Shown: piece after piece, positions 44,214-55,148 of the stretch | How positions within the stretch are numbered: position 1 is the first letter of the stretch | Layout: each line of letters opens with the position of its first letter | Source: CAWCPR01 sp963797475 | Lineage (GTDB): Bacteria > Chloroflexota > Anaerolineae > Anaerolineales > UBA4823 | DNA length: 64,000 nt | Assembly (NCBI GenBank): GCA_963797475.1 | Contig: CAWCPR010000001.1 | Location: forward strand, 2,976,001-3,040,000 | Direction of reading: 5' to 3' | Translations under genes and position numbers: made by a program | The notes under the pieces: model-generated | The model's input: the letters and a program-made list of their open reading frames with translations, nothing else | What the model was told of the DNA's origin: nothing | Database searches by the model: none

Positions 44214-45140
44214 ATGAAGAAAACACTTTCACGCATCCTCTTGACCCTCGCCGTTTTGGCGGCGATCCCCATCCTGTTTTTCGTCGTACGCAGAGCGTTG
44301 GCCGCCCGTGAGATCGAGCGCGAGTCGCAAAATGTCCCGGCCCAGGCTCCCCAACTGGCGGTGACCAGCCGCCTGGAGATCCTGCCCCTGTATGAGGCGG
44401 CCAGCCTGGATGAAGGATATATCGGCGGGCACGGCGTTTCCTATTTAATACGCACCGATTCCGCCACCATCTTGATGGACGTGGGCGACAATCCCGGCAA
44501 GCTGGCGCCCGCGCCTTTCGACCAAAATATGCAGGCTTTGGGCATTGGCTGGGATGAGATCGACGCCCTGGTCATCTCCCACCTGCACCCCGACCACCTG
44601 GGCGGTGTGGACGCCTGGAGGCAGAACACCATCGCTCTCGGCGATGCGGCCGAGGCTGCCGGCGACCTGCCGGTTTACGTCCCCTCCCCGATGAAGTTCC
44701 CGGGCGCCATCCTCGCTACAGAGCCGGCCTCGATCAGCCCGGATGCGGCTACCACCGGCGCGGTCCCTTACCTGGAACTCTTCCCGGTCTCCTTGTTTAC
44801 GCCGAAAGGTGGCGAACAGGCCCTGGTCGTCAACGTGGCCGGGCAAGGCCTGGTGCTCATCACCGGCTGCGGGCACCCCACCCTGGAGCGGCTGGTGGCG
44901 CGGGCCGAAGCCCTGTACGGCCAGCCCGTGATTGGCGTGGTCGGCGGCTTGCACTACCTGGAGGCGGACGCCCAAACGCTCGCCGCGCACATCCAGTTCC
45001 TGCAATCTCGCCAGCCCAGGCTGGTGGCCCTGTCGCCGCACGACAGCGGTCCGGGAGTCCTGGCGGCATTTCGCTCGGCTTTCCCGCAGGCCTACCAGGA
45101 AGTCTCGATTGGGAGCGCCATCCAATTCCCCAAGCCTTAA
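44214..45140 (+). CDS. Membrane-anchored MBL-fold metallo-hydrolase
   Basis: 308 residues. N-terminal TM anchor (RILLTLAVLAAIPILFFVVR), then a metallo-beta-lactamase domain with SHLHPDHLGGVDAW (HxHxDH), ITGCGHPTLERLV and VGGLHYLEAD. The GYIGGHGVSYLIRTDSATIL opening and the GCGHP motif resemble the MBL group annotated as ribofuranosylaminobenzene-phosphate synthase-like or beta-lactamase-like hydrolases. Binuclear zinc is expected; the substrate is unknown. The gene may be controlled by the palindrome at 44091. Confidence 0.82.
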   Translation: MKKTLSRILLTLAVLAAIPILFFVVRRALAAREIERESQNVPAQAPQLAVTSRLEILPLYEAASLDEGYIGGHGVSYLIRTDSATILMDVGDNPGKLAPAPFDQNMQALGIGWDEIDALVISHLHPDHLGGVDAWRQNTIALGDAAEAAGDLPVYVPSPMKFPGAILATEPASISPDAATTGAVPYLELFPVSLFTPKGGEQALVVNVAGQGLVLITGCGHPTLERLVARAEALYGQPVIGVVGGLHYLEADAQTLAAHIQFLQSRQPRLVALSPHDSGPGVLAAFRSAFPQAYQEVSIGSAIQFPKP

Positions 45141-45236
45141 ACAACGAGAACGATCCTGCAATCTACAAAAATTCTCAATTGGCAAGGGGCGACCCAGGAC
45201 CTGCCAGCCGCAATTCAGCTTTACAGCCGGCCCAGG

Positions 45237-47013
45237 TTATCGAACCACCTGCGGTAAATAGATGCGGTAATCGCAACTGGTCGCATCGTCATTGACGCAA
45301 ATTTCATACGAGCCGGTTTGGTTGTCGCCGCCGAAGACGAAAACGGTGTAAAAGCCGGTCGCGCTCACCTTACAGCTCAACACCAGCTCGTTAAATATCG
45401 TGCTGTCCTCGCAAAGCAAAACGCCGTTTGGCCGGTATATTCGCAGATAAGGGTCCAGGTTAGCCGCGCTCGTCCTGAAGTGTGCGACCAGCGTATCGCC
45501 GGCCGTCACTTGCGTTCCAATCTTAAAGACATCCATCTCCGGCGGGACCGTGATCTCGCCCAGCAGGGTATGCCCGTAATCGATGCCAGTCTGGTTGGCC
45601 GGGTCGTTGGAGCGCTGCAGGTGCAGGTTGTAAGCCCCGGTCTGGTTGTCGCCGCCGAAGGCGAAGATGGTGTGCAGGCCGTCTGGTGGTCAGGGTGCAG
45701 TTGAGCTCGAGCAGGTTGAAGATGGTGTCGCTGTTGCAAAGCTGGCTGCCGTTCGGGTTGTAGATGCGCAGGTAGGGGTCCAGGGCGCCGGAGGTGATCT
45801 GCATGCGCACGATCACCCGGTCGCCGCTGCTGCCGCTGAAGGCGAACACGTCCATCTCGGGGGCGATGTCGATGCCGCCTGACAGGCTGTCGCCGTAGGC
45901 GATGGGGGTCTGGTTGGCCGGGTCGTTGGAGCGCTGCAGGTGCAGGTTATAAGCCCCGGTCTGGTTGTCGCCGCCGAAGGCGAAGATGGTGTGCAGGCCG
46001 CTGGTGGTCAGGGTGCAGTTGAGCTCGAGCAGGTTGAAGATCGTGTCGCTGTTGCAAAGCTGGCTGCCGTTCGGGTTGTAGATGCGCAGGTAGGGGTCCA
46101 GGGCGCCGGAGGTGATCTGCATGCGCACGATCACCCGGTCGCCGCTGCTGCCGCTGAAGGCGAACACGTCCATCTCGGGGGCGATGTCGATGCCGCCTGA
46201 CAGGCTGTCGCCGTAGGCGATGGGGGTCTGGTCGGCCGGGTCGTTGGAGCGCTGCAGGTGCAGGTTGTAAGCCCCGGTCTGGTTGTCGCCGCCGAAGGCG
46301 AAGATGGTGTGCAGGCCGTCCGTGGTCAGGGTGCAGTTGAGCTCGAGCAGGTTGAAGATCGTGTCGCTGTTGCAGAGCTGGCTGCCGTTCGGGTTGTAGA
46401 TGCGCAGGTAGGGGTCCAGGGCGCCGGAGGTGATCTGCATGCGCACGATCACCCGGTCGCCGCTGCTGCCGCTGAAGGCGAACACGTCCATCTCGGGGGC
46501 GATGTCGATGCCGCCTGACAGGCTGTCGCCGTAGGCGATGGGGGTCTGGTCGGCCGGGTCGTTGGAGCGCTGCAGGTGCAGGTTGTAAGCCCCGGTCTGG
46601 TTCGGCGAACCGGAGACCTGGACGGTATGAGTCCCGTTGGAGGTGAGCGTGCAGCTCAATTCCAGGAGATTGAAGATCGTGCTGTCCGTGCAGCCGCCGG
46701 GCGGGTCGATGCTGAGGGCCGGATCCAGCGCGCCGGAAGTGATTTGAACGCGGGCAATGACCCGGTCGCCGGCGCTCCCGGAGAAAGTGTAGGAATCCGT
46801 CTCGTTGGCGTCGATCGAGCATTCGATCGTTTCGCCGTAAGCGATCCCCGCCGGGCAGAGCGGGATATCCGGCTGCTTGATAAAAAATTCCAGGAACCTT
46901 GTCGCAGCCGTCTCCCAAGAAGCGGGCGGCCTGGCGGAAGCCCCAGGGTATCCGAAACCGGTGGTTAAAAGCGCTGCGATGAGACTTAAGCCAGCAAAAA
47001 GTGTACGCTTCAT
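45237..47013 (-). CDS. Secreted PPC-repeat protein with FLP-type tail, frameshifted
   Basis: About 591 residues from ATG 47013, after GGAGGCACCC; the ORF extends further but without a site. A signal peptide (TLFAGLSLIAALLTTGFGYPGASA) is followed by five pre-peptidase-C-terminal (PPC) beta-sandwich repeats of about 106 residues, each with a segment such as MDVFAFSGSSGDRVIVRMQI and FAFGGDNQTGAYNLHL. The middle three are nearly identical. Near 45681-45690 the fourth has one extra base relative to the others, which breaks the frame. The final domain, in the corrected frame, ends CDYRIYLPQVVR. Probably cell-surface or secreted, binding polysaccharide or protein. Confidence 0.8.
45601..46556 (-). 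repeat. Three near-identical 318-bp tandem repeats in the PPC gene
   Basis: The landmark GGGTCGTTGGAGCGCTGCAG recurs at 45601, 45920, 46238 and 46556 (spacings 319, 318, 318). The units are almost identical in DNA, including silent positions, so they arose recently or are being homogenised. The first spacing is 319 because of the one-base insertion that breaks the frame. Confidence 0.92.
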
Positions 47014-47313
47014 GGGTGCCTCCATGGTTCTATCCTTGCCCGGCGCTGCGGCTTCATTTAATTGTCCAGCCTGGACCCCATTTGCCCCCAGGACGCCAAC
47101 TGTTACAACTATTTTAGCAATATTCGAGTCGAAAATCAAGGATTTTTAAGATTGGAGGGGAAAGCCAATGGGAGGTTGGCGGTCGCTCGGCGTGCGGTTG
47201 GCACGCAAGCTTTAGACAATCATACTTTTTGGGTATTCAGTTTATATACCCCTCTTTTATTCGATACCATAATTAACATTCCTGTCTCCCCTATAACCTT
47301 GTATAATATATTT

Positions 47314-47674
47314 ATGGGCAGCGATGACTTGATTGTTAAACGATATCAATGGATGCGAAATGCTGAAGGAAACCAGGCATTTGGAAATCGCATGGAAATT
47401 AGAGTGCTTGACGAGGAAGCATTTCAGAAATATGTGCTCCCAAGATTGAGACCAGGATTTGCAAACTCACTGGCTGACTACCAGGCTCAATTACCTGGTA
47501 CGACGCATTATGCTTTGATATTACGCGACACAGATCAGGACTGGCAGTTTGTTGGAGTTCGGGTCCTTTAAAGAGCTCGAGCCATCGACAAGCAATAATG
47601 AATGGGTAATCCAGGTTGGTGAATTCGATTCGGAAATCGCAGTTTCGTTCGGCTTTAAAGCAGATTCCGATTGA
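47314..47674 (+). CDS. Small protein of unknown function, frameshifted
   Basis: From ATG 47314 (MGSDDLIVKRYQW) 85 residues are in frame to a stop at 47571. Removing one G from GGG at 47561-47563 lets the sequence continue (SFKELEPSTSNNEWVIQ, then FGFKADSD) to a stop at 47674, giving about 120 residues with uniform character. It precedes another small gene by 21 bp. I recognise no family. The pair could be a toxin-antitoxin or an accessory defence pair, but nothing in the sequence proves this. Confidence 0.5.
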
Positions 47675-47695
47675 ACCACTTATTTAAAATCAGTT

Positions 47696-48013
47696 ATGGC
47701 GCTTTCCAAAGAAACATTCTCTATCGAAGGAATGATGCCTTTTAAAGGATATCATGACCCGGAAAAACGGTGGAATGGTTGGGCGGTTCCGTATTTCGAA
47801 TGGTCTGTAGCCGTCAGGATCACAACATGGATCAATGATTGGTCGGGCAAGGGGCAGTTGAGAGTGGATAAAGACCGGGGGGTAATAATTGACCTTGAAG
47901 ATCCCGAAGCGCCTTTCGATATAGAAGCCAGTATGACAGCCACAGAAGATGGGGATAAAATGCTTTATCCGGTGGGTTCTGGTTGGTGGATTTGGGATGT
48001 CCATGGGGATTGA
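47696..48013 (+). CDS. Small hypothetical protein
   Basis: 105 residues, rich in Trp and acidic residues (WNGWAVPYFEWSVAVRITTW, GSGWWIWDVHGD). No signal or TM segment. It follows the frameshifted small gene by 21 bp in the same direction and probably is co-transcribed with it. No family recognised. Confidence 0.55.
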   Translation: MALSKETFSIEGMMPFKGYHDPEKRWNGWAVPYFEWSVAVRITTWINDWSGKGQLRVDKDRGVIIDLEDPEAPFDIEASMTATEDGDKMLYPVGSGWWIWDVHGD

Positions 48014-48115
48014 TTTCTGGTTAGCCCAACCATCCTCAATAACCTGTTGGTTATTTTTGCGTAGTTTGTTTATAGAGCAATCCCTGGATAGCGGTCCCCT
48101 GGGGTATACACCTGC

Positions 48116-48568
48116 TTGGCCAAGTCAAGTAAAGCAAAGTTATACTCAATTGGGATCTACAAGCTCACCAACTTCAACCCCGGCTGCCCTAATCTTTCTG
48201 ATGCATATAAAACACAGGATTTATTCTGGCAGGACATTCGATCTGAGAGACTGTTATACATCCATAGGAAAGATGGAGGGAAAACGTTTTTTCCGCCTTA
48301 TCATGCTTCATTGAACTCAGGGTTTGATTCTCCTAATCTCGCCCAGCTACCCTTTTCTTTTAATGAAGATCTCAAAACGAAGATTAGTTATTTGAACCAG
48401 GGCGAAAGATTCTATTATTCGGACTACTGGAGCACATTGCACGTTGTTACTGTGGTGATAGAGATTTCGCCACCTTATCCTGAAAATGTAAAAGAGCCAT
48501 TTTCAAAATCGGATTTCTGCTTGGGTTTACGCTTGCGCGGCATGGCAAAAATTTCATTGGAGAGATGA
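48116..48568 (+). CDS. Hypothetical protein upstream of drmA
   Basis: About 150 residues in a frame open from 48092. Only TTG 48116 is available as a start, so the true N-terminus may lie behind an indel. Residues LYSIGIYKLTNFNPGCPNLS and GKTFFPPYHASLNSGFD look globular. It overlaps the DrmA start by 4 bp (ATGA), so it is translationally coupled to the helicase and is likely part of the system. I do not recognise it from known DISARM subtypes. Confidence 0.5.
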   Translation: MAKSSKAKLYSIGIYKLTNFNPGCPNLSDAYKTQDLFWQDIRSERLLYIHRKDGGKTFFPPYHASLNSGFDSPNLAQLPFSFNEDLKTKISYLNQGERFYYSDYWSTLHVVTVVIEISPPYPENVKEPFSKSDFCLGLRLRGMAKISLER

Positions 48569-51500
48569 TTATGGAACCAACCCATCGGGATATACGTGCG
48601 TATCTGGTTGAGGAATTGAAGAAGGATATTGTCGGTCCTCAGAAAGAAGATGAAGAATTGACTGAAGGGCCAACTTCATATTACCTTTCAGGAATTTTAT
48701 TCCCAGCAGATACTGATATAAATCCTGAAGAAGACAGAGATTCGGGAGACGCAGCGGATGAAATTGATGATGAGGTCGATACCGGGACACTCATGGCAAC
48801 GGCCACAAATCCATCCACGATTGGGTTAACTTTTGCGACCGATGCCAGTGAGATACTCACTATATCATTATCCGTAGCCGTATACCTGGAAGATAAACAA
48901 GAGAACAAGCCTTCCAGCTGGAAAAGACAGTCACTGGATGTAAAACCAATTGTTCTTAATGTCAAAAGGGTCAGGACTAAGACAATCACAATCGTTACCG
49001 GGCTGAAGTTGTTTTATCGTGTGCGCGCCAGAGGCGAACAACGGATCGTAACACTGTCACTGATGAATACCCATCGAGTCGCCCGGGATACTCGACCGGA
49101 TCAATACTGTTTCTTCCAGCCGGAAATCCAGGTTTCATCTACTACCTCGGGCAAGCCTGTATTTAAACCGCGCCATGGAAGGGAGGGTGGTTACGCTGAC
49201 CCGGACCGAACTTTGAGTGAACTTTTATACCAGCATGCACCTGAATACGCTGTGGGGCACGGTTGTGGCGTCGAGTGGGATGCTCTGGAAGGTGAGCCTG
49301 CAACTCAATTACGAACGAGCATGATCCCGTCTTATGAGCTGTTGCAGCTCACTCCTAAAGCGCGAGAACACTTTACTGCTCTCGAAATGTCTTTCCTCTC
49401 AGATTCCAAAAAGGATGATCTGATACAGGGATTACGGGTTCTGCCTGCCCGGTATCGTGAGTGGCTGGGAGGATTAAAGCCAGAGGATAGGCCTGCTGAT
49501 CTGCAGGAAATGGCCAGGCAGAACATCAGAGAATGTGAGATTGTTGCTGCTCGTATTGAACAAGGTATTCGCCTGATAGATGAGGATGAGCAGGTCCGGG
49601 AAGCATTTCAGCTTGCCAATCGAGCCATGCTGAAATCAGCGTGCAAGGGTAGTATGGTTGAAAAAGTCAGCTGATCAGCGGCCGCCTGAGCCTGATTTGG
49701 ATGGGACTCATATCTGGCGCCCGTTTCAGCTGGCTTTCATTCTTATGGTGCTGCCCACCATAGCCAACCTGGAAGATCCCGGTCGCAGTCTGGTTGACCT
49801 GCTGTGGTTCCCGACCGGAGGTGGAAAAACAGAGGCTTATCTTGGGCTCACTGCATTCACCATCTTCCTGCGGCGTATGAGAGGAGGTGGCAGAAAAACG
49901 TCATCCGGTGTGACTGTGCTGATGCGGTATACCTTGAGATTGTTGACCATTCAGCAGTTCCAGCGGGCATCCATGTTGATCGTGGCTTGCGAGCAGATTC
50001 GACGTCAAAGCATAAAAAAGTTGGGCAAAGACGAGATCAGCCTTGGTCTGTGGGTGGGAGGAGCGGCCACGCCAAACCGCCTCGATCAGGCAAAAATTGC
50101 GTTGGAACAACTTTTGCATGGTGAGCGCGTTCTCGAAGGCAGCCCTTATCAAATCCATAGCTGCCCATGGTGTGGAACAGCGATCACACCACATCACTAC
50201 CGTATTGGGGTGACCCTCGTGATTCAATGCCCCAATGAAGCCTGTGAGTTTGCAAAAGCTCTGCCGCTTTATCTGGTGGATGAGGATGTCTACAGACGCC
50301 GCCCCTCACTTCTGATTGGGACTGTGGATAAATTCGCTCGCCTGCCGTGGCTGGCGGAAGCCGGGGCAATCTTTGGAAGGCCAGATGGTGAAACGCTTCC
50401 CCCTGAATTGATTATCCAGGATGAGCTGCACCTGATTTCCGGGCCGCTCGGTTCATTGGTTGGATTGTATGAAACAGCCGTCGATCGTCTGAGCCGGCAC
50501 GATGGTATTCCTCCTAAAGTGATTGCTTCTACTGCAACCATCCGCCGCGCTGCTGAACAAAGCAAGGGACTATTCAACCGTGGCTTAAGCCAGTTTCCGC
50601 CCCCGGCCCTGGATTCCCGAGACAACTTCTTTTCCTGGCAGGTCTCTCCAGATGTCAGTCCTGGGCGGCTTTACGTTGGTGTGCAAGCACCTGGCAAAAG
50701 TATTAAAACCGCCCTACTACGTATTTATGCATTGTTGCTACAAAGGATTTCTGAACATACTGCAGATCCTGGTGTGAGGGATCCTTACTGGACGCTGGTT
50801 GGTTACTTCAACAGCCTGCGAGAACTGGGCGGCGCTGTCCGTCTGGTCGAGGACGACGTGCGCGATCGTATGAAGTTGATTGCCTCTCGGGCGGGGGAGA
50901 AACAGAGGTATCTAAATTATTATCGGGAGCTCAACAGCCGCATCGGATCTGACGAAATCCCCGAAATCCTGGATCATATGGCAAAGTCGATTAGAAATCC
51001 CTCGGCGATCGATGTCGTACTGGCCACCAACATGATATCTGTTGGCATGGACATTGATCGTTTGGGTTTAATGGTCGTCAATGGGCAGCCGAAAATGACG
51101 TCGGAATATATCCAGGCTACCAGTCGGATTGGCCGCCAGTTTCCCGGGTTGGTTGTCACACTTTTTAACTGGACCAGGCCTCGTGATCGTTCTCATTATG
51201 AACGGTTTATCCCGTATCATGCCTCGATCTACAGCCAGGTTGAACCCACTTCCGTGACCCCATATTCGAATCGGGCGCGCGATCGAGGGCTGCATGGGGT
51301 TTTCATTACCCTGATCAGACACCTGTATCCAGAACTTAATCCTGAGCAGGCAGCAAAGGATTTTGACCCGGACGCTCCTTACGTAGAACGAGTGATGGAA
51401 GAAATCCTGGCACGCGTGAAGGAAATTGATCCAATTGAATTAGAGGAAGTCAGACACGAACTGGATTACATCCGTTCGCGATGGGCACAATTGACGGAGA

Positions 51501-51667
51501 TGGATAATCTCAGTTACAGACGGGCATATAAGAATCCTGGCCTTCCCCATTTGATGGACCCGGCCGAAGAGGTGCGGTCAGCTGACATGCTATCTTTCCC
51601 TACGCTCAACTCATTACGAGATGTCGAGGGAGAGTGTGGTATCCATTATAAAAATTACGAAGGGTGA
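48565..51667 (+). CDS. drmA: DrmA-like helicase of a DISARM-type defence system, frameshifted
   Basis: The N-terminal part (369 aa; VEELKKDIVGPQKEDEELTE, SYYLSGILFP) is characteristic of DrmA. An A5 run at 49661-49665 has one base too many; dropping it joins ..GSMVEK to SADQRPPEPD and gives about 1034 residues. The second part carries the helicase core: Walker A LLWFPTGGGKTEAYLGL, Walker B IIQDELHLISGPLGSL, SATIRRAA and QATSRIGRQ. A zinc-binding CPWCG-type segment lies between. In DISARM, DrmA acts with DrmB as a DNA-translocating complex that restricts phage. DrmB follows 4 bp downstream. A NotI site (GCGGCCGC) occurs at 49678. Confidence 0.85.
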
Positions 51668-51671
51668 GGAA

Positions 51672-53462
51672 ATGGCAAACTGGTTCAAACGTCCTGGAAT
51701 TCGCCGCAGCCAGGCCATCACAATCTTTGGCCCGGGTGCTATTGTGGATCTGCGTAACGGGTCGGCAATGATGGTGGGAACAGACTTCTGGAAAGACGAT
51801 CACATCATTGAAACCCATGAGCCCAATCTGGAGCATGCCCTGCATGTGGATGGTTTTCGATTGCCCACAACAGCAGATCAGGGAGATGGCAAAGACCTGC
51901 CCGCAGTGGTCTTCCCCCGCTGGATGGTCTGTCCCAGATGTAACCGCCTTGCCCCATATGAATATTTTGCAGGCGCGTTACATGGATCCGGTAAAACTAT
52001 TAGGTGTCCTGAATGTAAAGTCCAGGTTTATCCGGCTCGTTTGATCGTCGCCTGTGAGCACGGTCATGTTGATGATTTCCCCTGGGTGGAATGGGTACAT
52101 CTTAGATCTGGCAAAGAGATTTGCACGAGGCCAGTGCTGTTCTTGCGTGCCAGAGGCTTTTCCTCCTCACTGGCTGATCTGGAAATCCGTTGCAAAGGGG
52201 CAGACTGTGATGCCCATACCAGCCTGAGTGGTGCAACAGAAAAGGATAACCTGAAGTTTCACCGCTGCGAGGGAAAGCGCCCCTGGTTACTGGATAAAGA
52301 AAATTGTGGAGATCCCGTTCGCCCCATGCAACGCGGCGCTTCAAACGTCTATTTTTCAGTACAGGTCAGCTCGATCTCGATCCCACCCTGGTCCAGAGCG
52401 GTGTTCACGAAGCTAAATCCTCACTGGTCTATTTTCAAGGCCATGCCAGATATTGCCCTGGAAGCCACTGTTATGGGCCTTAATTTGCCTGCCCAATTGA
52501 ACATGAGTGTGAGTGATATCGTGGAGGCCATCCAGCAACGAAAGGATCACGAGAAAATTAGTGATGAGAATTTCAATGAGAAGCAGTTAAGACATCTGGA
52601 ATGCCGGGCCCTTCGTCAGGCGATCGGGGATGAAGAAATCTATTCAGATTTCAAAACCCTGCCGGCAGAAGTTCCGGATATCCTGAAAGGTTTGATCTCA
52701 AAAGTGATGCTGGTTGAGCGGTTGAGAGAAGTGAGGGCGCTGATAGGTTTCACTCGCATCAACCCGCCGGATCCTACAAGCCGGCTTTCTGTAAGTCTGG
52801 TGCCGATATCTCGTGTTCGTAAGGATTGGTACCCGGCGGTTGAGATTCGCGGCGAGGGCATTTATGTCGAGTTTGATGAGGCCGCGATTCCAAAGTGGGT
52901 CGGAGGTCAAAAATCAATCGCGGATCGAGCCGGGAAATTGCACCAGTCCTATTTGAAGATGTGTGAAAGAAAAGAGTGGGAACCCGATCGAGAAATTTCC
53001 CCTCGCTTTTTGCTTGTGCATGCCATGGCACATATCCTCATCCGACAGCTTGGACTTGAGTCAGGGTATTCATCAGCTTCCCTGCGGGAACGACTGTATT
53101 CATTTGAGCCGGGAGAACTGGGGGATAATCCGGGTATCGCTGGATTTCTCCTGTATACCTCAACTCCTGACTCTGAGGGCAGTCTGGGAGGTCTCGTGAG
53201 GCAGGGGAAACCAGATCGTTTTGGACCTCTCGTACACGACGCGCTGATGGAAGCTTCCTGGTGCTCTTCGGACCCCTTGTGTATTGAGAGTGAAGGACAG
53301 GGCAACGATGCTACCAATCTGGCTGCCTGCCATGCCTGTCTGCTGCTTTCAGAGACCTGTTGTGAAGAATTCAATCGCTTTCTGGACCGTGGTGTTGTGG
53401 TGGGTACGCTGACAGCTCCTGAATCAGGCTTTTTCAGTCAATATCTGGATCAATACGCATGA
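51672..53462 (+). CDS. drmB: DrmB-like protein (DUF1998)
   Basis: 596 residues from ATG 51672, after GGTGAGG and 4 bp past the DrmA stop; the ORF opening at 51621 lies inside drmA. The N-terminus IRRSQAITIFGPGAIVDLRN is the DrmB opening. Zinc-ribbon CPRCN with CPEC follows, and the C-terminal DUF1998 domain reads FLLVHAMAHILIRQLGLESG, YTSTPDSEGSLGGL and CHACLLLSETCCEEFNRF. DrmB partners DrmA in DISARM, where the complex recognises and restricts incoming DNA. Its stop overlaps the next start by 4 bp. Confidence 0.9.
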   Translation: MANWFKRPGIRRSQAITIFGPGAIVDLRNGSAMMVGTDFWKDDHIIETHEPNLEHALHVDGFRLPTTADQGDGKDLPAVVFPRWMVCPRCNRLAPYEYFAGALHGSGKTIRCPECKVQVYPARLIVACEHGHVDDFPWVEWVHLRSGKEICTRPVLFLRARGFSSSLADLEIRCKGADCDAHTSLSGATEKDNLKFHRCEGKRPWLLDKENCGDPVRPMQRGASNVYFSVQVSSISIPPWSRAVFTKLNPHWSIFKAMPDIALEATVMGLNLPAQLNMSVSDIVEAIQQRKDHEKISDENFNEKQLRHLECRALRQAIGDEEIYSDFKTLPAEVPDILKGLISKVMLVERLREVRALIGFTRINPPDPTSRLSVSLVPISRVRKDWYPAVEIRGEGIYVEFDEAAIPKWVGGQKSIADRAGKLHQSYLKMCERKEWEPDREISPRFLLVHAMAHILIRQLGLESGYSSASLRERLYSFEPGELGDNPGIAGFLLYTSTPDSEGSLGGLVRQGKPDRFGPLVHDALMEASWCSSDPLCIESEGQGNDATNLAACHACLLLSETCCEEFNRFLDRGVVVGTLTAPESGFFSQYLDQYA

Positions 53463-55103
53463 CAGCTCACATCTATCCTGAAACATTGATCGAATCTGAA
53501 ATTAAAAGTCAGGCAGAAATTAAACTCTACCACTCCTTCAGAGATCAATTGGGTGATGATTTCTACATCTTTCACAGCGTGGCCTGGCTGGGAATTCGCT
53601 CCCATAGTGATAAGCCCTCGGATGGTGAGACGGACTTTATTTTGGCACATCCTCGCATGGGTATCCTGCTGATCGAAGTGAAGGGGGGTATTGTAGGGTA
53701 CGACCCGGCTGAAGGATGGTACAGCATACGCAAAGATCATTCCCATGTTGGTATTAAAAATCCGTTTCAGCAGGTACGTTCAAACAAATATGCGCTTTTA
53801 CACAAACTGGATAGCCTGCCGAACTGGCAGGGATCTATTCCCACCCTCGGTCATGCCGTTGCCTTTCCAGATGGCACGATCAGTTTGCCTGAGCTAACTC
53901 CAGAATCGCCACGTGAAATTATCATGCTTTATGAAGATCTTGCAGATGTGGATGGCTGGGTGCGTGCTTGTTTGAAATTCTGGGCTGGAGAGAAATTTGT
54001 TCAACCTGGAGAATATGGTGTCCAGGCGCTGCGTGAACTGCTGGCTCGATCCTGGCTGCTTCGAGAACCTCGCCTGGGTGAGAAGATTGGCCCGGAATCT
54101 GCGGCGATTGATCGATATACAGAAGAACAATTTCAGGTGCTTGAAATGCTGGCTGGACATCCCAGGGCGGCCATCCGTGGATGTGCCGGCTCTGGCAAGA
54201 CATTGCTGGCTGTACATAAAGCTCAACAACTGGCGGTTGAAGGCTTCAGGGTACTTTTTAACCTGCTACAATCGAAATCTGGCTGAAGAACTGGCGAATA
54301 CTGCTGGACGGCGACCACGTCTCAAGGTTCGTACTTTTCATGGATTGTGCCGAGAGTATGCTGCCCGGACGGGATTTGACCAGCAGCCTACGTGGGATGA
54401 GCATCGGGAGGATTTTTTCGATAAAATCATGCCTGAGGCTTTGCTTGAGGCTGCCACATCCGGTGATGAGAGCTATCGGTTTGACGCCATAATTACAGAT
54501 GAAGGCCAGGATTTTTCACCTTCCTGGTGGGCCGCCCTGGAACTGTTGCTTGCAGAGCCCCAGTCCGGTGTGTTCTACATCTTCTATGATGACAATCAAC
54601 TGATCTATCCGCGCCAGATCAATCTGCCAGTAGAAGAAATCCCTTTTGCATTGACAGTAAACTGTCGCAATACGCAACCGATATTCAAGGCCCTCAGCGG
54701 ATATTACCGATCAGACCTCAAGCTGCGTTCCAAGGGACCTCAGGGGCGTGATGTTAGCTACAACCAGTATATCGATAACACGGTCAGCCTTCGCGCTACT
54801 CTAACGGAAGTGCTTGCACGCCTTATTTATGCTGAAGCCGTACGACCTGAAGATATTGTTGTATTATCACCAGGTGGACAGGAGAATCCCCCCTTATCAA
54901 AGCTGGCACAACCAGGTTCATTCCGGTTAGTGCCTGTGCGCCCGGAAGGCAGCACTGATATTTACAGTACCACTATCCGCCTGTTCAAAGGATTGGAAAG
55001 CCCGGTAGTCATTTTGCTTATACCCCCAGGTCTGGAACAGTATAATGAATTAATGTATGTTGGGATTTCACGCGCTTGTAACCATTTGGAGATGATTACC
55101 TAG
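53459..55103 (+). CDS. NERD-domain nuclease fused to UvrD-like helicase, frameshifted
   Basis: The N-terminal nuclease-related domain has the D-ExK pattern D59, E73-x-K75 (GETDFILAHPRMGILLIEVK). The helicase begins with Walker A GCAGSGKTLLA near residue 241. A T5 run at 54255-54259 carries one extra T; removing it joins FRVLL to TCYNRNLAEELANTAG. The remainder has IITDEGQDFSPSWW (motif II), LTVNCRNTQPI (IV) and LMYVGISRACNHLEMI (VI). Combined length is about 548 residues. It takes the place that a PLD nuclease (DrmC) has in canonical DISARM and overlaps drmB by 4 bp, so it is probably the system's own nuclease. Confidence 0.82.
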
Positions 55104-55148
55104 GAGACAAACTTGAATTTACTCGGTTTTGGTATAGATGAATGATGG

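Noticed and set aside
45947..46918. ORFs in other frames of the PPC repeats
   Set aside because: They repeat with the same 318-bp period, are Arg-, Pro- and His-rich and have no signal peptide. The PPC frame explains the DNA.
49658..51667. DrmA C-terminal part as a separate gene
   Set aside because: Removing one A from an A5 run restores a single protein. The second ORF lacks a ribosome-binding site.
48565..54286. Programmed +1 frameshifting of the DISARM-like genes
   Set aside because: The sites share no common slippery sequence or stop-codon context, and similar indels occur in unrelated genes. Sequencing error is simpler.
53997..55103. Helicase part after the NERD domain as its own gene
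   Set aside because: Its first 90 codons are out-of-frame translation of the NERD/Walker A region. One extra T at 54255-54259 explains the split.
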